This document shows positions 1-8,848 of a stretch of 64,000 nt of DNA, in pieces. The position numbers and the translations under genes are program-made. The notes below the pieces were generated by a model. The model searched no databases. It was given only the letters and a program-made list of their open reading frames with translations, and was not told where the DNA came from. The number at the start of each line of letters is the position of its first letter. Position 1 is the stretch's first letter. Origin of the DNA: an uncultured Tenacibaculum sp. (GTDB lineage: Bacteria > Bacteroidota > Bacteroidia > Flavobacteriales > Flavobacteriaceae). The DNA lies in assembly GCA_947498055.1 (NCBI GenBank), contig CANMJA010000020.1, forward strand, positions 17,169-81,168, in the 5' to 3' direction.

Positions 1-332
1 AATTGTTTCTCTCGTAATTCACGAGCCACAGGTCCGAATACACGAGTTCCTCTCATTTCCTCAGTAGGATTTAAAAGTACACAAGCATTATCATCAAACC
101 TTATATATGAACCGTCTTTACGTCTAACTTCTTTCTTAGTACGAACAACAACTGCACGAGATACTTGACCTTTCTTTACAGTTCCGTTTGGAGTTGCAGA
201 CTTTACAGTTACTACAATTTTATCTCCAACACTAGCGTAACGCTTTTTTGTTCCTCCTAAAACTCTAATTACTAAAACTTCTTTAGCTCCAGTATTATCT
301 GCTACCTTTAATCTTGATTCTGTTTGTAACAT
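1..332 (-). CDS. rplN: 50S ribosomal protein L14 (3' end outside window)
   Basis: This is the N-terminal part (110 codons) of ribosomal protein uL14, a large-subunit protein that binds 23S rRNA near the L19 site and the bridge to the 30S subunit. The reading frame starts at an ATG (bases 330-332) with [20 protein letters not shown], the standard L14 opening, and runs off the left edge. About a dozen C-terminal residues are missing, given the usual length of about 122. It starts one base beyond the rpsQ stop codon, so the two are in the same transcript and probably translationally coupled. It is the last visible gene of the S10/spc-type ribosomal operon on the minus strand. Confidence 0.97.
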   Translation of the reverse strand, partial: MLQTESRLKVADNTGAKEVLVIRVLGGTKKRYASVGDKIVVTVKSATPNGTVKKGQVSRAVVVRTKKEVRRKDGSYIRFDDNACVLLNPTEEMRGTRVFGPVARELREKQ

Positions 333-333
333 A

Positions 334-591
334 TTATTTAGCTCTTTCTAGGATTTCTACTAATCTCCAACGCTTAGATTTACTTAATGGACGTGTTTCC
401 ATTATTTTAACTGTATCTCCAATGTTGCAATCGTTATTCTCGTCATGTGCAACATACTTTTTCGTTTTCTTAACGAATTTACCGTACATTGGGTGCTTTA
501 CTCTTTTTACCTCGCTAACTACAATAGATTTCTCCATTTTGTTGCTAGATACTACACCTATTCTCTCTTTTCTAAGATTTCTTTTTTCCAT
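334..591 (-). CDS. rpsQ: 30S ribosomal protein S17
   Basis: This encodes uS17, a primary 16S rRNA-binding protein of the small subunit. The 85-residue length fits the family. The sequence contains the S17 core [14 protein letters not shown] followed by [15 protein letters not shown] and the [20 protein letters not shown] signature with its OB-fold. The start is an ATG giving [12 protein letters not shown], typical of Bacteroidota S17. It lies between rpmC (18-base gap) and rplN (one base) in the minus-strand ribosomal operon, in the order conserved across bacteria. Nothing is unusual in the sequence. Confidence 0.98.
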   Translation of the reverse strand: MEKRNLRKERIGVVSSNKMEKSIVVSEVKRVKHPMYGKFVKKTKKYVAHDENNDCNIGDTVKIMETRPLSKSKRWRLVEILERAK

Positions 592-609
592 CTTTAAAAC
601 TGACTAGAA

Positions 610-801
610 TTATTGTAATTCTCTTTTAGTTAACTCTGTTGCAATTCTTGCAACAGTTCTTCTTAAGCTTTTAATCTCCATAGGATTATCTAGTGGAGAA
701 ATGGCATGAGCCATCTTAAGATCAGTATAGTTTTTTTTCAACGCTCCAAGCTTTTCTTGTAAGTCAGCTGTTGATAATTCTTTAATTTCTGATTGTTTCA
801 T
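610..801 (-). CDS. rpmC: 50S ribosomal protein L29
   Basis: This encodes uL29, a small two-helix protein that sits at the exit of the peptide tunnel next to L23. The 63-residue product has the helical hairpin MKQSEIKELSTADLQEKL followed by the conserved NPMEIKSLRRTVARI segment that marks L29. The ATG start lies 11 bases after the rplP stop. It is co-transcribed with rplP upstream and rpsQ downstream. Length and context leave little doubt. Confidence 0.97.
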   Translation of the reverse strand: MKQSEIKELSTADLQEKLGALKKNYTDLKMAHAISPLDNPMEIKSLRRTVARIATELTKRELQ

Positions 802-812
802 GATCTATAGAA

Positions 813-1244
813 TTAAGCGTTATAATCAAAATCTCTTGCAATAATAAACTTCGTTTTTACTGGAAGTTTTTGTGCTGCTAAACGTAAAGCTTCTTTTGCT
901 ACTTCCATTGGTACACCACCAACTTCAAACAAAATTCTACCTGGCTTAACAACAGCTACAAAATGATCAGGAGCACCTTTTCCCTTACCCATACGAACCT
1001 CTAAAGGTTTCTTTGTAATAGGTTTATCTGGGAAGATTTTAATCCAAAGCTGCCCTTCTCTTTTCATATAACGAGTTGCCGCAATACGAGCTGCTTCAAT
1101 TTGACGAGAAGTAAGTAAGTTTTGGTCTATAGATTTGATACCAAACATTCCATTGGAAAGTTGAGTACCTCTTCCTGAGTTACCATTCATATTACCCTTG
1201 CCCTTCTGAACTTTACGGTATTTTACTCTTTTTGGCTGTAACAT
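813..1244 (-). CDS. rplP: 50S ribosomal protein L16
   Basis: This encodes uL16, a large-subunit protein needed for A-site tRNA positioning and late 50S assembly. The product (143 residues) begins [16 protein letters not shown] and has the family hallmarks [47 protein letters not shown] and [12 protein letters not shown]. The arginine region hydroxylated in some bacteria is present, but modification cannot be judged here. It follows rpsC with a 19-base gap and precedes rpmC, the universal order. Confidence 0.98.
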   Translation of the reverse strand: MLQPKRVKYRKVQKGKGNMNGNSGRGTQLSNGMFGIKSIDQNLLTSRQIEAARIAATRYMKREGQLWIKIFPDKPITKKPLEVRMGKGKGAPDHFVAVVKPGRILFEVGGVPMEVAKEALRLAAQKLPVKTKFIIARDFDYNA

Positions 1245-1263
1245 CTTCTAATTTCTTTAAAAA

Positions 1264-1983
1264 TTATTTTCTTCTACGAGGTTGTTGACGTCTACCACCA
1301 CCTTTGTTTCCTTGTCCTTGCTTTTTAGACAAACCAACTAATGGAGATAATTCACGCTTACCATAAACTTCGCCTTTCATAATCCATACTTTCACACCGA
1401 TTCTTCCGTATGTAGTATGAGCTTCAACAAGTGCATAATCGATATCTGCTCTAAAAGTAGACAACGGAATTCTTCCTTCTTTATAGTGTTCAGAACGTGC
1501 CATTTCAGCTCCGTTTAAACGACCAGAAAGTTGAACTTTAATACCTTCAGAGTTCATTCTCATTGCAGCAGCAATTGCCATTTTAGTAGCACGCTTATAA
1601 GAAATTCTATTTTCGATTTGACGTGCAATACTTGCAGCTACTAATTTAGCATCTAATTCAGGACGCTTAATTTCGAAAATATTAATTTGAACTTCTTTAC
1701 CAGTAATATTCTTAAGTTCTTCTTTTAACTTGTCTACCTCTTGACCTCCTTTACCAATAATGATTCCTGGACGTGCAGTAGTGATAGTAACGGTTACAAG
1801 TTTTAAAGTTCTCTCAATAATTACTCTTGATACACTTGCTTTATATAATCTAGCATTTACATACTTTCTTATCTTGTCATCTTCAGCAATTTTATCACCG
1901 TAGTCATTTCCACCATACCAGTTAGATTCCCATCCTCTGATAATTCCTAAACGATTTCCTATTGGATTTGTTTTTTGTCCCAT
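1264..1983 (-). CDS. rpsC: 30S ribosomal protein S3
   Basis: This encodes uS3, a head protein of the 30S subunit that helps form the mRNA entry channel. The 239-residue product starts [19 protein letters not shown] type-2 KH domain is seen with the GKGG loop at about residues 77-80, followed by the C-terminal S3 domain with [12 protein letters not shown] and [10 protein letters not shown]. The C-terminus is a basic glycine/arginine-rich tail ([12 protein letters not shown]), common in Bacteroidota S3. It sits between rplV (12-base gap) and rplP in the ribosomal operon. Confidence 0.98.
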   Translation of the reverse strand: MGQKTNPIGNRLGIIRGWESNWYGGNDYGDKIAEDDKIRKYVNARLYKASVSRVIIERTLKLVTVTITTARPGIIIGKGGQEVDKLKEELKNITGKEVQINIFEIKRPELDAKLVAASIARQIENRISYKRATKMAIAAAMRMNSEGIKVQLSGRLNGAEMARSEHYKEGRIPLSTFRADIDYALVEAHTTYGRIGVKVWIMKGEVYGKRELSPLVGLSKKQGQGNKGGGRRQQPRRRK

Positions 1984-1995
1984 TTCTACTAATGA

Positions 1996-2400
1996 TTAAT
2001 TACTGTTATTTTTAGCACCTAACTCTAATGTAACGTGATTAGAACGCTTACGTATTCTATGTGCACGTCCTTGTGGAGCTGGTCTTAATCTTTTTAACAT
2101 TCCTGCGCTATCTACAAAGATAGATTTTACAAATAACCCAGCATCCTCTATACTAGCTTCCTCATTTTTTGCTTGCCAATTTGCAATGGCAGACAATAAT
2201 AATTTCTCTAAGTTTCTTGATGCTTCTTTAGGGCTAAATCTTAAGATTTGTAAAGCTTTTTCAACCTCAACACCTCTTATTTGATCTGCTACCAAACGCA
2301 TTTTCCTTGGTGATGTAGGACAATTAGTTATTTTAGCAAAAGCTCTAGACTTTTTAGCTTCTTTTAACTGTGCTGCCATGTTATGTTTACGACTTCCCAT
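1996..2400 (-). CDS. rplV: 50S ribosomal protein L22
   Basis: This encodes uL22, which lines the nascent-peptide tunnel with an extended beta hairpin. The 134-residue product contains [17 protein letters not shown] and the hairpin region with the [20 protein letters not shown] signature, where macrolide-resistance changes occur in other bacteria. I keep the first ATG ([12 protein letters not shown]), because Bacteroidota L22 proteins commonly carry this short extension; an alternative start is the ATG seven codons later. It lies 9 bases after the rpsS stop. Confidence 0.96.
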   Translation of the reverse strand: MGSRKHNMAAQLKEAKKSRAFAKITNCPTSPRKMRLVADQIRGVEVEKALQILRFSPKEASRNLEKLLLSAIANWQAKNEEASIEDAGLFVKSIFVDSAGMLKRLRPAPQGRAHRIRKRSNHVTLELGAKNNSN

Positions 2401-2409
2401 AATTCCCTA

Positions 2410-2688
2410 CTATTTTTTTCCTTTATTTTTTGCACCAGCATGTCCACGGAATGAGCGTGTTGGTGAAAATTCGCCTAATTTATGACCTACCATGTTTTCT
2501 GTAACGTAAACAGGTACAAACTGACGTCCGTTATGTACTGCGATAGTTTGACCAACGAAATCAGGAGTAATCATACTTGCTCTAGACCAAGTTTTGATTA
2601 CAGATTTTTTTCCTGACTCAACGTTCGTTAAAACTTTTTTCTCTAACTTATAATGAACGTAAGGTCCTTTTTTTAATGATCTTGCCAT
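2410..2688 (-). CDS. rpsS: 30S ribosomal protein S19
   Basis: This encodes uS19, which with S13 forms the 30S head contact with the large subunit. The 92-residue product starts [19 protein letters not shown] and contains the family signature [20 protein letters not shown], then [15 protein letters not shown] and [11 protein letters not shown]. Length matches the family. It is 6 bases from the rplB stop and is part of the same minus-strand operon. Confidence 0.98.
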   Translation of the reverse strand: MARSLKKGPYVHYKLEKKVLTNVESGKKSVIKTWSRASMITPDFVGQTIAVHNGRQFVPVYVTENMVGHKLGEFSPTRSFRGHAGAKNKGKK

Positions 2689-2694
2689 GATTTA

Positions 2695-3519
2695 TTATTT
2701 CTTTCTACGTTCTATAATATACTTATTACTAGCTTTAGTCTTAGATCTAGTCTTATATCCTTTAGCTGGTATACCATTCTTAGATCTTGGATGCCCTCCG
2801 GAAGAACGTCCTTCACCACCTCCCATTGGGTGATCTACAGGATTCTTTCTTACTGCATTGGTTCTAGGTCTTCTACCTAACCATCTTGATCTACCTGCCT
2901 TACCAGATACTAATAGTTGATGATCTGAATTAGATACCACTCCTATGGTAGCTAAACAAGTTAATAAGATTAATCTTGTTTCACCAGAAGGTAATTTAAC
3001 TGTAGCATACTTTCCGTCTCTCGCCATTAATTGTGCAAAAGATCCTGCAGAACGAGCCATAACAGCTCCTTGTCCTGGACGTAACTCTATACAAGAAATA
3101 GTTGTACCTAATGGAATATCACTTAAGAACATTGCATTACCTACATCTGGTGTTGCTTCTTTTCCTGATACTATTTTCTGACCTACTTTTAATCCATTCT
3201 GTGCGATTACATAACGCTTTTCTCCATCAGTAAATTGAACTAATGCAATAAATGCAGTACGGTTTGGATCGTACTCAATAGTTAATACTGTAGCAGGATC
3301 GTTATATCTATTTCTTTTAAAATCGATAATACGATATCTTCTCTTATGTCCTCCTCCTCTATTAGGAGTAGTCATACGACCCTGATTGTTTCGACCTCCA
3401 GTTCTTTTTCTCGGTGCCAATAATGACTTTTCCGGCTTATCAGCTGTAATGGTGTCGAACCCATTTACAACTCTAAAACGCTGACCTGGTGTTATTGGTT
3501 TTAATTTTCTAACTGACAT
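2695..3519 (-). CDS. rplB: 50S ribosomal protein L2
   Basis: This encodes uL2, the large-subunit protein closest to the peptidyl-transferase centre and needed for subunit joining. The 274-residue product starts [17 protein letters not shown]. It contains [16 protein letters not shown], the OB-fold and SH3-like region ([17 protein letters not shown]), and the C-terminal [19 protein letters not shown] motif with the functionally important histidine near residue 230. It lies between rplW (14-base gap) and rpsS. Confidence 0.98.
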   Translation of the reverse strand: MSVRKLKPITPGQRFRVVNGFDTITADKPEKSLLAPRKRTGGRNNQGRMTTPNRGGGHKRRYRIIDFKRNRYNDPATVLTIEYDPNRTAFIALVQFTDGEKRYVIAQNGLKVGQKIVSGKEATPDVGNAMFLSDIPLGTTISCIELRPGQGAVMARSAGSFAQLMARDGKYATVKLPSGETRLILLTCLATIGVVSNSDHQLLVSGKAGRSRWLGRRPRTNAVRKNPVDHPMGGGEGRSSGGHPRSKNGIPAKGYKTRSKTKASNKYIIERRKK

Positions 3520-3533
3520 TTGTCTTCTTATTC

Positions 3534-3821
3534 TTATAGATTGTTATAAAAATCAATTTCTCCATCTGCTAACTGCACAACCGCTTTTTTATAACCGCTT
3601 GTTAAACCAGATACTAAACCTTTCTTAGTAAACTTAGTTTTTCTTAATGCTGGATGATTTAAAGTTCTTACTTTCTCTACTGTTACTCCGTAAGTAGCTT
3701 CTACAGCATCCTTAATTTGAATTTTGTTAGCATTCTTGTTTACAACAAAAGTATAACGATTAAACTTTTCGCTATCTCCTGTCGCTTTTTCTGTAATAAT
3801 AGGTTTTATTAAAATACTCAT
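3534..3821 (-). CDS. rplW: 50S ribosomal protein L23
   Basis: This encodes uL23, a tunnel-exit protein that docks trigger factor and SRP. The 95-residue product opens [20 protein letters not shown] and has the L23 core [19 protein letters not shown] followed by [10 protein letters not shown]. Length is normal for Bacteroidota. It sits 10 bases after rplD and 14 before rplB in the conserved order L3-L4-L23-L2. Confidence 0.97.
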   Translation of the reverse strand: MSILIKPIITEKATGDSEKFNRYTFVVNKNANKIQIKDAVEATYGVTVEKVRTLNHPALRKTKFTKKGLVSGLTSGYKKAVVQLADGEIDFYNNL

Positions 3822-3831
3822 CTGAAAAATC

Positions 3832-4461
3832 CTATTTACTTAAATTAGATTCAATTCCTTCAATCGTGCTTTCAGCAATAATTACTTTATTCGCATTTAA
3901 TACGTTATAAGTATTTACTCCTGTTGCATTTACTACCTTAGAATTTTTAATATTACGAGATGATAAATAAACGTTCTTATTTTCTTCTCCTAAAACAAAT
4001 AATGTTTTTTTAACATCTGCTCCTAAAGCATTTATCACCTTAACAAATTCTTTTGTTTTTGGAGTTTCAAAATTGAAATCTTCCACAACAACTAAATTGC
4101 TATCTTTTATTTGAATACTTAAAGCTGATTTACGAGCTAATCGCTTTAAATTCTTATTTAACTTGAAAGAATAACTTCTTGGTCTTGGTCCGAATACACG
4201 TCCACCACCTCTAAACACAGGAGACTTGATACTACCCGCACGAGCTGTACCTGTTCCTTTTTGTTTTTTTATCTTTCTTGTACTTCCAGCAATCTCAGCA
4301 CGCTCTTTAGCTTTGTGAGTTCCCTGTCTTTGATTTGCCAAATACTGCTTTACATCTAAATAGATTGCATGATTGTTTGGCTCTACTCCGAATACTTCGT
4401 TAGAAAGTTCAACTTTTCTACCAGTATCTTTTCCTGTAATATCTAATACTGCTACCTTCAT
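3832..4461 (-). CDS. rplD: 50S ribosomal protein L4
   Basis: This encodes uL4, an early-assembly 23S rRNA-binding protein. In gamma-proteobacteria it also represses its own operon, but such regulation is not shown here. The 209-residue product begins [19 protein letters not shown]. The tunnel loop is visible as [20 protein letters not shown] followed by [19 protein letters not shown]. Its start codon overlaps the rplC stop by one base, so translation of the two genes is likely coupled. Confidence 0.97.
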   Translation of the reverse strand: MKVAVLDITGKDTGRKVELSNEVFGVEPNNHAIYLDVKQYLANQRQGTHKAKERAEIAGSTRKIKKQKGTGTARAGSIKSPVFRGGGRVFGPRPRSYSFKLNKNLKRLARKSALSIQIKDSNLVVVEDFNFETPKTKEFVKVINALGADVKKTLFVLGEENKNVYLSSRNIKNSKVVNATGVNTYNVLNANKVIIAESTIEGIESNLSK

Positions 4462-5078
4462 TACTTCTCAATAATTACATAAGAGTTTTTATGACCTGGG
4501 ATAGCACCTTTTATAACTAAAAGGTTTTTATCTGCAACCACTTTTAATACTCTTAAATTTTGAACTTTAACTTTTTCGCCTCCCATACGACCTGCCATTC
4601 GCATTCCTTTGAATACTCTTGCAGGATAAGAAGCTGCACCAATAGAACCTGGTGCTCTTAAACGGTTGTGTTGACCATGCGTTGCTTGACCAACTCCTGC
4701 AAAACCATGACGTTTTACAACACCTTGAAAACCTTTACCTTTTGAAGTTCCTGAAACATCAACGAACTCTCCTTCAGCAAAATGTTCAACAGTAATTGAA
4801 TCTCCCATTTTATACTCACCTTCAAAACCTTGAAATTCAACGACTTTTTTCTTAGCAACTGTACCAGCTTTCTTAAAGTGGCCATCTAACGCTTTGTTAG
4901 AACTTTTTGCTTTTTTGTCATCGAAACCAAGTTGTAAGGCACTATAACCGTCTACCTCTTCGGTTCTGACTTGGGTAACTACGCAAGGACCTGCTTCGAT
5001 AACTGTACAAGGAATATTTTTCCCGTTTTCATCGAATAAGCTGGTCATTCCTACTTTTCTCCCTATTAATCCAGACAT
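4461..5078 (-). CDS. rplC: 50S ribosomal protein L3
   Basis: This encodes uL3, one of the first proteins to bind 23S rRNA. The 205-residue product starts [20 protein letters not shown] and carries [20 protein letters not shown] and [23 protein letters not shown], the L3 signature with the glutamine region (GQATHGQHN) methylated in some bacteria. It is the first gene of the second ribosomal transcription unit. Upstream (higher coordinates) lies a 275-base gap holding the rpsJ terminator, a promoter candidate and a long leader. It overlaps rplD by one base. Confidence 0.98.
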   Translation of the reverse strand: MSGLIGRKVGMTSLFDENGKNIPCTVIEAGPCVVTQVRTEEVDGYSALQLGFDDKKAKSSNKALDGHFKKAGTVAKKKVVEFQGFEGEYKMGDSITVEHFAEGEFVDVSGTSKGKGFQGVVKRHGFAGVGQATHGQHNRLRAPGSIGAASYPARVFKGMRMAGRMGGEKVKVQNLRVLKVVADKNLLVIKGAIPGHKNSYVIIEK

Positions 5079-5295
5079 ATTTGTTTAGATTTAAGACGTT
5101 AGATTATTATCCAGCGCGTCTTTTAATTAATATTACTTATTTGAAACAAAAGTTTCGTTTTCACACCCTTCTCTTTACCTCAAAAAAAAAGAGCATAAAC
5201 ACATTTTTAAGCTCTAAAATTTGTGTTTAACCATTTTTCCTTCGCGAAACCCTCCGGACATGTACTTTACCAAAAAACTCTATGTAAGGTTTTTC
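5079..5295 (-). promoter_or_regulatory. Candidate long 5' leader of the rplC ribosomal operon
   Basis: If transcription starts about 7 bases after the -7 box at 5302-5309, rplC would have an untranslated leader of about 215 nt, unusually long for this genome. No reading frame of note is present. Short complementary segments are visible (taaacaca at 5196-5203 with tgtgttta at 5222-5229; gaaac at 5143-5147 with gtttc at 5152-5156). Leaders of ribosomal operons often carry autoregulatory RNA structures, so this could be one; I do not recognise a named RNA family. Confidence 0.4.
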
Positions 5296-5301
5296 GGCTT
5301 G

Positions 5302-5331
5302 CAAAAATAAAAAAAACTTTCGACTTATCAA
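5302..5331 (-). promoter_or_regulatory. Promoter candidate for the rplC operon
   Basis: On the minus strand a TTG (complement of 5329-5331) is followed after 19 bases by TATTTTTG (complement of 5302-5309). This fits the Bacteroidota promoter pattern TTG-(17-19)-TAnnTTTG exactly. The TTG lies in the loop of the rpsJ terminator, and the -7 box lies in its T-tract, so the two signals are physically merged. Confidence 0.65.
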
Positions 5332-5347
5332 AATAAGTCGAAAGTTT
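5303..5347 (-). terminator. Rho-independent terminator after rpsJ
   Basis: A perfect 15-bp stem (5314-5328 with 5333-5347) has a 4-base loop (caaa). On the minus strand it is followed by a T-rich tract (complement of 5303-5313). It starts 6 bases after the rpsJ stop codon and should end the rpsL-rpsG-fusA-rpsJ transcript. The stem contains CGACTTAT paired with ATAAGTCG. Confidence 0.85.
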
Positions 5348-5353
5348 AATTAC

Positions 5354-5659
5354 TTATACTTTAATTTCTACTTCAACTCCACTTGGTAATTCAAGCTTCA
5401 TTAGAGCATCAATAGTCTTTGAAGAAGAACTATAGATATCTAATAAACGTTTATAAGCAGATAACTGAAATTGTTCTCTTGATTTTTTGTTTACGTGTGG
5501 TGAACGTAATACTGTAAAAATCTTTTTATGAGTTGGTAATGGAATTGGTCCATTTACAACCGCTCCAGTACTTTTTACTGTCTTTACGATTTTTTCAGCA
5601 GATTTGTCTACTAAATTGTAATCGTAAGATTTTAATTTTATTCTAATTTTTTGACTCAT
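5354..5659 (-). CDS. rpsJ: 30S ribosomal protein S10
   Basis: This encodes uS10 (NusE), a 30S head protein that in many bacteria also joins NusB in antitermination. The 101-residue product starts [20 protein letters not shown] and has [28 protein letters not shown], the S10 signature. It lies 5 bases after fusA, as is common in Bacteroidota. It is followed by a strong terminator rather than running straight into rplC, so it is likely the last gene of the str-type operon. Confidence 0.98.
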   Translation of the reverse strand: MSQKIRIKLKSYDYNLVDKSAEKIVKTVKSTGAVVNGPIPLPTHKKIFTVLRSPHVNKKSREQFQLSAYKRLLDIYSSSSKTIDALMKLELPSGVEVEIKV

Positions 5660-5664
5660 CTTAA

Positions 5665-7782
5665 TTAACCTTTTGCGTTTGCAATTACATCTTCAGAAAC
5701 ATTTGATGGAGTTTCTGCATAGTGAGAAAACTCCATTGTAGAAGTAGCTCTACCAGAAGACATTGTTCTTAATGCTGTTACATAACCAAACATTTCAGAT
5801 AAAGGAACTAATGCTTTTACTACTTTAGACCCTGCACGATCGCTCATGTCTGAAACCTGACCACGTCTTCTATTTAAATCTCCTACAATATCTCCCATAT
5901 TTTCTTCAGGAGTTAATACTTCTAACTTCATCAATGGCTCCATGATTTTAGCTTTTGCAGCTTTTGCAGCAGCTTTATAACCCATTTTAGCAGCTAACTC
6001 AAAAGATAATTGATCCGAATCCACAGGGTGGAAAGACCCATCTCTTAATGTTACTTTCATTGAATCCATTTCGTAACCTGCTAAAGGCCCGTTCTTCATT
6101 GCTTCTTTGAATCCTTTCTCAACAGATGGTACAAATTCCTTTGGTACATTTCCACCTTTAATAACAGATTCAAATTGTAATCCTTGAACACCTTCATCAG
6201 CTGGCTCCATAGTAAATACAATATCTGCAAACTTACCACGTCCACCAGATTGTTTCTTATAAACTTCTCTGTGCTCTGCAACAGCTGTAATAGCTTCTTT
6301 GTATTCTACTTGTGGTTGTCCTTCATTTACTTCTACTTTAAATTCACGCTTTAAACGATCTACAATAATATCAAGGTGCAACTCACCCATTCCTGAAATA
6401 ATTGTTTGACCTGACGCTTCATCAGTTCTTACAGTAAATGTTGGATCTTCTTCAGCTAGTTTAGCTAAAGATAAACCTAATTTATCTACATCTGCTTTCG
6501 TTTTTGGCTCAACAGCAATACCAATTACTGGATCTGGAAAATCCATTGATTCTAAAACAATTGGATTCTTCTCATCAGATAGAGTATCTCCTGTTTTAAT
6601 AGATTTAAAACCTACAGCTGCTCCAATATCTCCTGCTTCAATAAAGTCAATTGCATTCTGTTTATTAGAGTGCATTTGATAAATACGTGATATACGTTCT
6701 TTTTTTCCAGAACGATTATTTAACACGTAAGAACCTGCATCTAAACGACCTGAATATGCACGGAAAAAAGCTAAACGTCCTACGAAAGGATCTGTAGCAA
6801 TTTTAAATGCTAATGCAGAAAATGGTTCTTTTGCATCTGGCTTACGAGAAATTTCGTCACCAGTATTAGGATCTGTTCCAACGATTGCATCTTTATCTAC
6901 CGGAGAAGGTAAATAACGACAAACTGCATCTAATAAAAACTGAACTCCTTTATTTTTAAATGCTGAACCACAAATCATAGGAATAATAGACATATCCATT
7001 ACAGCAGCACGAAGAGCAGCATGCACTTCTTCTTCTGTAATAGAGTCTTCATCTTCCATATATTTTTCTAACAAGTTCTCATCATAAGCAGCAACCTCTT
7101 CGATTAACTTTCCACGATATTCTCTTGCTTCTTCTTTCATGTCTTCAGGAATTTCGATTATATCGAAAGTTGCTCCTTGCGTTTCATCATGCCATACAAT
7201 AGCACGGTTCTTTACAAGATCAATAATTCCTTTAAAATCTGCTTCATCACCAATATTTAAAACGATTGGCACTGCATTAGATTTCAACATATCTTTTACT
7301 TGTTGACATACTGCCAAAAAGTTAGATCCTTGACGATCCATTTTATTTACAAAACCAATACGAGGCACCTTATAATTATCCGCTAATCTCCAGTTAGTTT
7401 CTGATTGAGGCTCTACCCCATCAACAGCACTAAATAAAAAAACTAAACCATCTAATACACGCAATGAACGATTTACCTCTACAGTAAAATCTACGTGACC
7501 AGGTGTATCAATTATATTGAAATGATACCCTTTAGTATCTGGTGTAGCAGTTCCATTTTCAGTAGGGAATTTCCATTCACAAGTTGTAGCAGCAGAAGTA
7601 ATTGTAATACCTCTTTCTTGTTCCTGCTCCATCCAGTCCATAGTTGCAGCACCATCATGTACTTCACCTATTTTATGAGAAACTCCTGTATAATAAAGAA
7701 TACGCTCGGTAGTTGTAGTTTTACCTGCATCAATATGCGCAGCAATACCTATATTTCTTGTAAATTTTAAATTTCTAGCCAT
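5665..7782 (-). CDS. fusA: Elongation factor G
   Basis: EF-G is the translocation GTPase of protein synthesis. The 705-residue product has the G-domain motifs AHIDAGKT (15-22), DTPGHVDF (92-99) and NKMD (146-149), then domain II, the GMGELHLDI segment of domain III, domain IV (around [12 protein letters not shown]) and domain V with [20 protein letters not shown]. Length is normal. It is five bases from rpsG and five from rpsJ, within one operon. Only one EF-G gene is visible in the window. Confidence 0.98.
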   Translation of the reverse strand: MARNLKFTRNIGIAAHIDAGKTTTTERILYYTGVSHKIGEVHDGAATMDWMEQEQERGITITSAATTCEWKFPTENGTATPDTKGYHFNIIDTPGHVDFTVEVNRSLRVLDGLVFLFSAVDGVEPQSETNWRLADNYKVPRIGFVNKMDRQGSNFLAVCQQVKDMLKSNAVPIVLNIGDEADFKGIIDLVKNRAIVWHDETQGATFDIIEIPEDMKEEAREYRGKLIEEVAAYDENLLEKYMEDEDSITEEEVHAALRAAVMDMSIIPMICGSAFKNKGVQFLLDAVCRYLPSPVDKDAIVGTDPNTGDEISRKPDAKEPFSALAFKIATDPFVGRLAFFRAYSGRLDAGSYVLNNRSGKKERISRIYQMHSNKQNAIDFIEAGDIGAAVGFKSIKTGDTLSDEKNPIVLESMDFPDPVIGIAVEPKTKADVDKLGLSLAKLAEEDPTFTVRTDEASGQTIISGMGELHLDIIVDRLKREFKVEVNEGQPQVEYKEAITAVAEHREVYKKQSGGRGKFADIVFTMEPADEGVQGLQFESVIKGGNVPKEFVPSVEKGFKEAMKNGPLAGYEMDSMKVTLRDGSFHPVDSDQLSFELAAKMGYKAAAKAAKAKIMEPLMKLEVLTPEENMGDIVGDLNRRRGQVSDMSDRAGSKVVKALVPLSEMFGYVTALRTMSSGRATSTMEFSHYAETPSNVSEDVIANAKG

Positions 7783-7787
7783 TATAA

Positions 7788-8264
7788 TTAAAATCTAAAG
7801 TGTGAGAATGCTTTATTTGCTTCAGCCATTTTGTGCGTATCTGTACGCTTTTTAACAGCCGCACCTTCTTCCTTAGCTGCTGCTAATACTTCAGCTGCTA
7901 AACGTTGTGCCATTGTTTTTTCATTACGCTTACGAGCATAACTAATTAACCATTTAATCGCCATAGAAACCTTACGGTCTGGACGAATTTGCATTGGTAT
8001 TTGAAATGTTGCCCCTCCCACACGACGTGAACGAACTTCTACGTGAGGCATTACATTAGACAAACCATCTTTCCAAATTTCAAGTGCTGACTTTTCTTCG
8101 TCAGTCTTTTTTTCTTCTACGATATCCATTGCATCGTAAAATACTTTGAACGCTACTGATTTTTTACCATCCCACATTAGGTTATTCACAAAACGTGTTA
8201 CTAATTGATCGTTAAATCTAGGATCTGGTAATAAAACCCTTTTTTTCGCTCTTCTTTTTCTCAT
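7788..8264 (-). CDS. rpsG: 30S ribosomal protein S7
   Basis: This encodes uS7, the primary assembly protein of the 30S head. The 158-residue product starts [17 protein letters not shown] and contains [35 protein letters not shown] and the C-terminal [19 protein letters not shown] followed by [16 protein letters not shown]. Length fits the family. It lies between rpsL (31-base gap) and fusA. Confidence 0.98.
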   Translation of the reverse strand: MRKRRAKKRVLLPDPRFNDQLVTRFVNNLMWDGKKSVAFKVFYDAMDIVEEKKTDEEKSALEIWKDGLSNVMPHVEVRSRRVGGATFQIPMQIRPDRKVSMAIKWLISYARKRNEKTMAQRLAAEVLAAAKEEGAAVKKRTDTHKMAEANKAFSHFRF

Positions 8265-8295
8265 GTCTTTACATTAAAAAAGTTACTGATTAAAA

Positions 8296-8676
8296 TTACT
8301 TTTTGTCTTTAGGGCGTTTTGCTCCATACTTAGATCTACGTTGAGTTCTTCCCTCAACACCTGCTGTATCTAATGCACCACGAACAATGTGATATTTAAC
8401 CCCTGGTAAATCTTTTACCCTTCCACCTCTAACTAATACTATCGAGTGCTCTTGAAGATTATGTCCTTCACCTGGAATATACGCGTTGATTTCATTACCA
8501 TTAGTTAACCTAACACGAGCTACTTTACGCATTGCTGAATTAGGTTTTTTTGGCGTTGTTGTATACACACGCGTACAAACTCCACGTCTTTGAGGACAAG
8601 CCTTTAAAGCAGCCGATTTACTCTTCTTAGTTATTTTGGTTCTTCCTTTACGAACTAATTGTTGAATAGTTGGCAT
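8296..8676 (-). CDS. rpsL: 30S ribosomal protein S12
   Basis: This encodes uS12, which shapes the decoding centre. The 126-residue product starts [18 protein letters not shown] and contains [20 protein letters not shown] and [20 protein letters not shown]. The two lysines whose mutation gives streptomycin resistance in other bacteria (K43 in TPKKPNS and K88 in RVKDLPG) are intact, so the protein is of the sensitive type. It is the first gene of the operon, downstream of a good promoter at 8737-8766. Confidence 0.98.
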   Translation of the reverse strand: MPTIQQLVRKGRTKITKKSKSAALKACPQRRGVCTRVYTTTPKKPNSAMRKVARVRLTNGNEINAYIPGEGHNLQEHSIVLVRGGRVKDLPGVKYHIVRGALDTAGVEGRTQRRSKYGAKRPKDKK

Positions 8677-8736
8677 ACTAATTAATTACTTGTTTTTATT
8701 TGTACTTATTAATATTATTCTCTTTTTAAGAGAGTG

Positions 8737-8766
8737 CAAATGTACAATTAATTTATAATTATTCAA
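8737..8766 (-). promoter_or_regulatory. Promoter of the rpsL operon
   Basis: On the minus strand TTG (complement of 8764-8766) is followed after 19 bases by TACATTTG (complement of 8737-8744), a full match to the Bacteroidota promoter pattern. The predicted start of transcription is near 8730, leaving an rpsL leader of roughly 55 nt. It is the only full match to the two-box pattern noticed in this divergent region. Confidence 0.7.
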
Positions 8767-8828
8767 GTATCAATAAGTTATTTTTAATTCATTCATAAAT
8801 AATAAATGATTTTTCATTGATTTTAATG

Positions 8829-8836
8829 TACTTTAG
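8829..8836 (+). promoter_or_regulatory. Possible -7 box for the Omp85-like gene
   Basis: TACTTTAG matches TAnnTTTG at seven of eight positions and lies 12 bases before the TTG start codon at 8849. A second candidate, TAATTTTG (8844-8851), is a full match but overlaps that TTG. If the second were used, translation would have to begin at a later TTG (8855). Confidence 0.35.
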
Positions 8837-8848
8837 CGGTTCATAATT

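Noticed and set aside
2945..3181. Plus-strand open frame of 78 codons inside rplB
   Set aside because: It is antisense to a highly conserved ribosomal gene, and the encoded sequence has no family features.
7495..7770. Plus-strand open frame inside fusA
   Set aside because: It is a by-product of the conserved EF-G coding sequence on the other strand.
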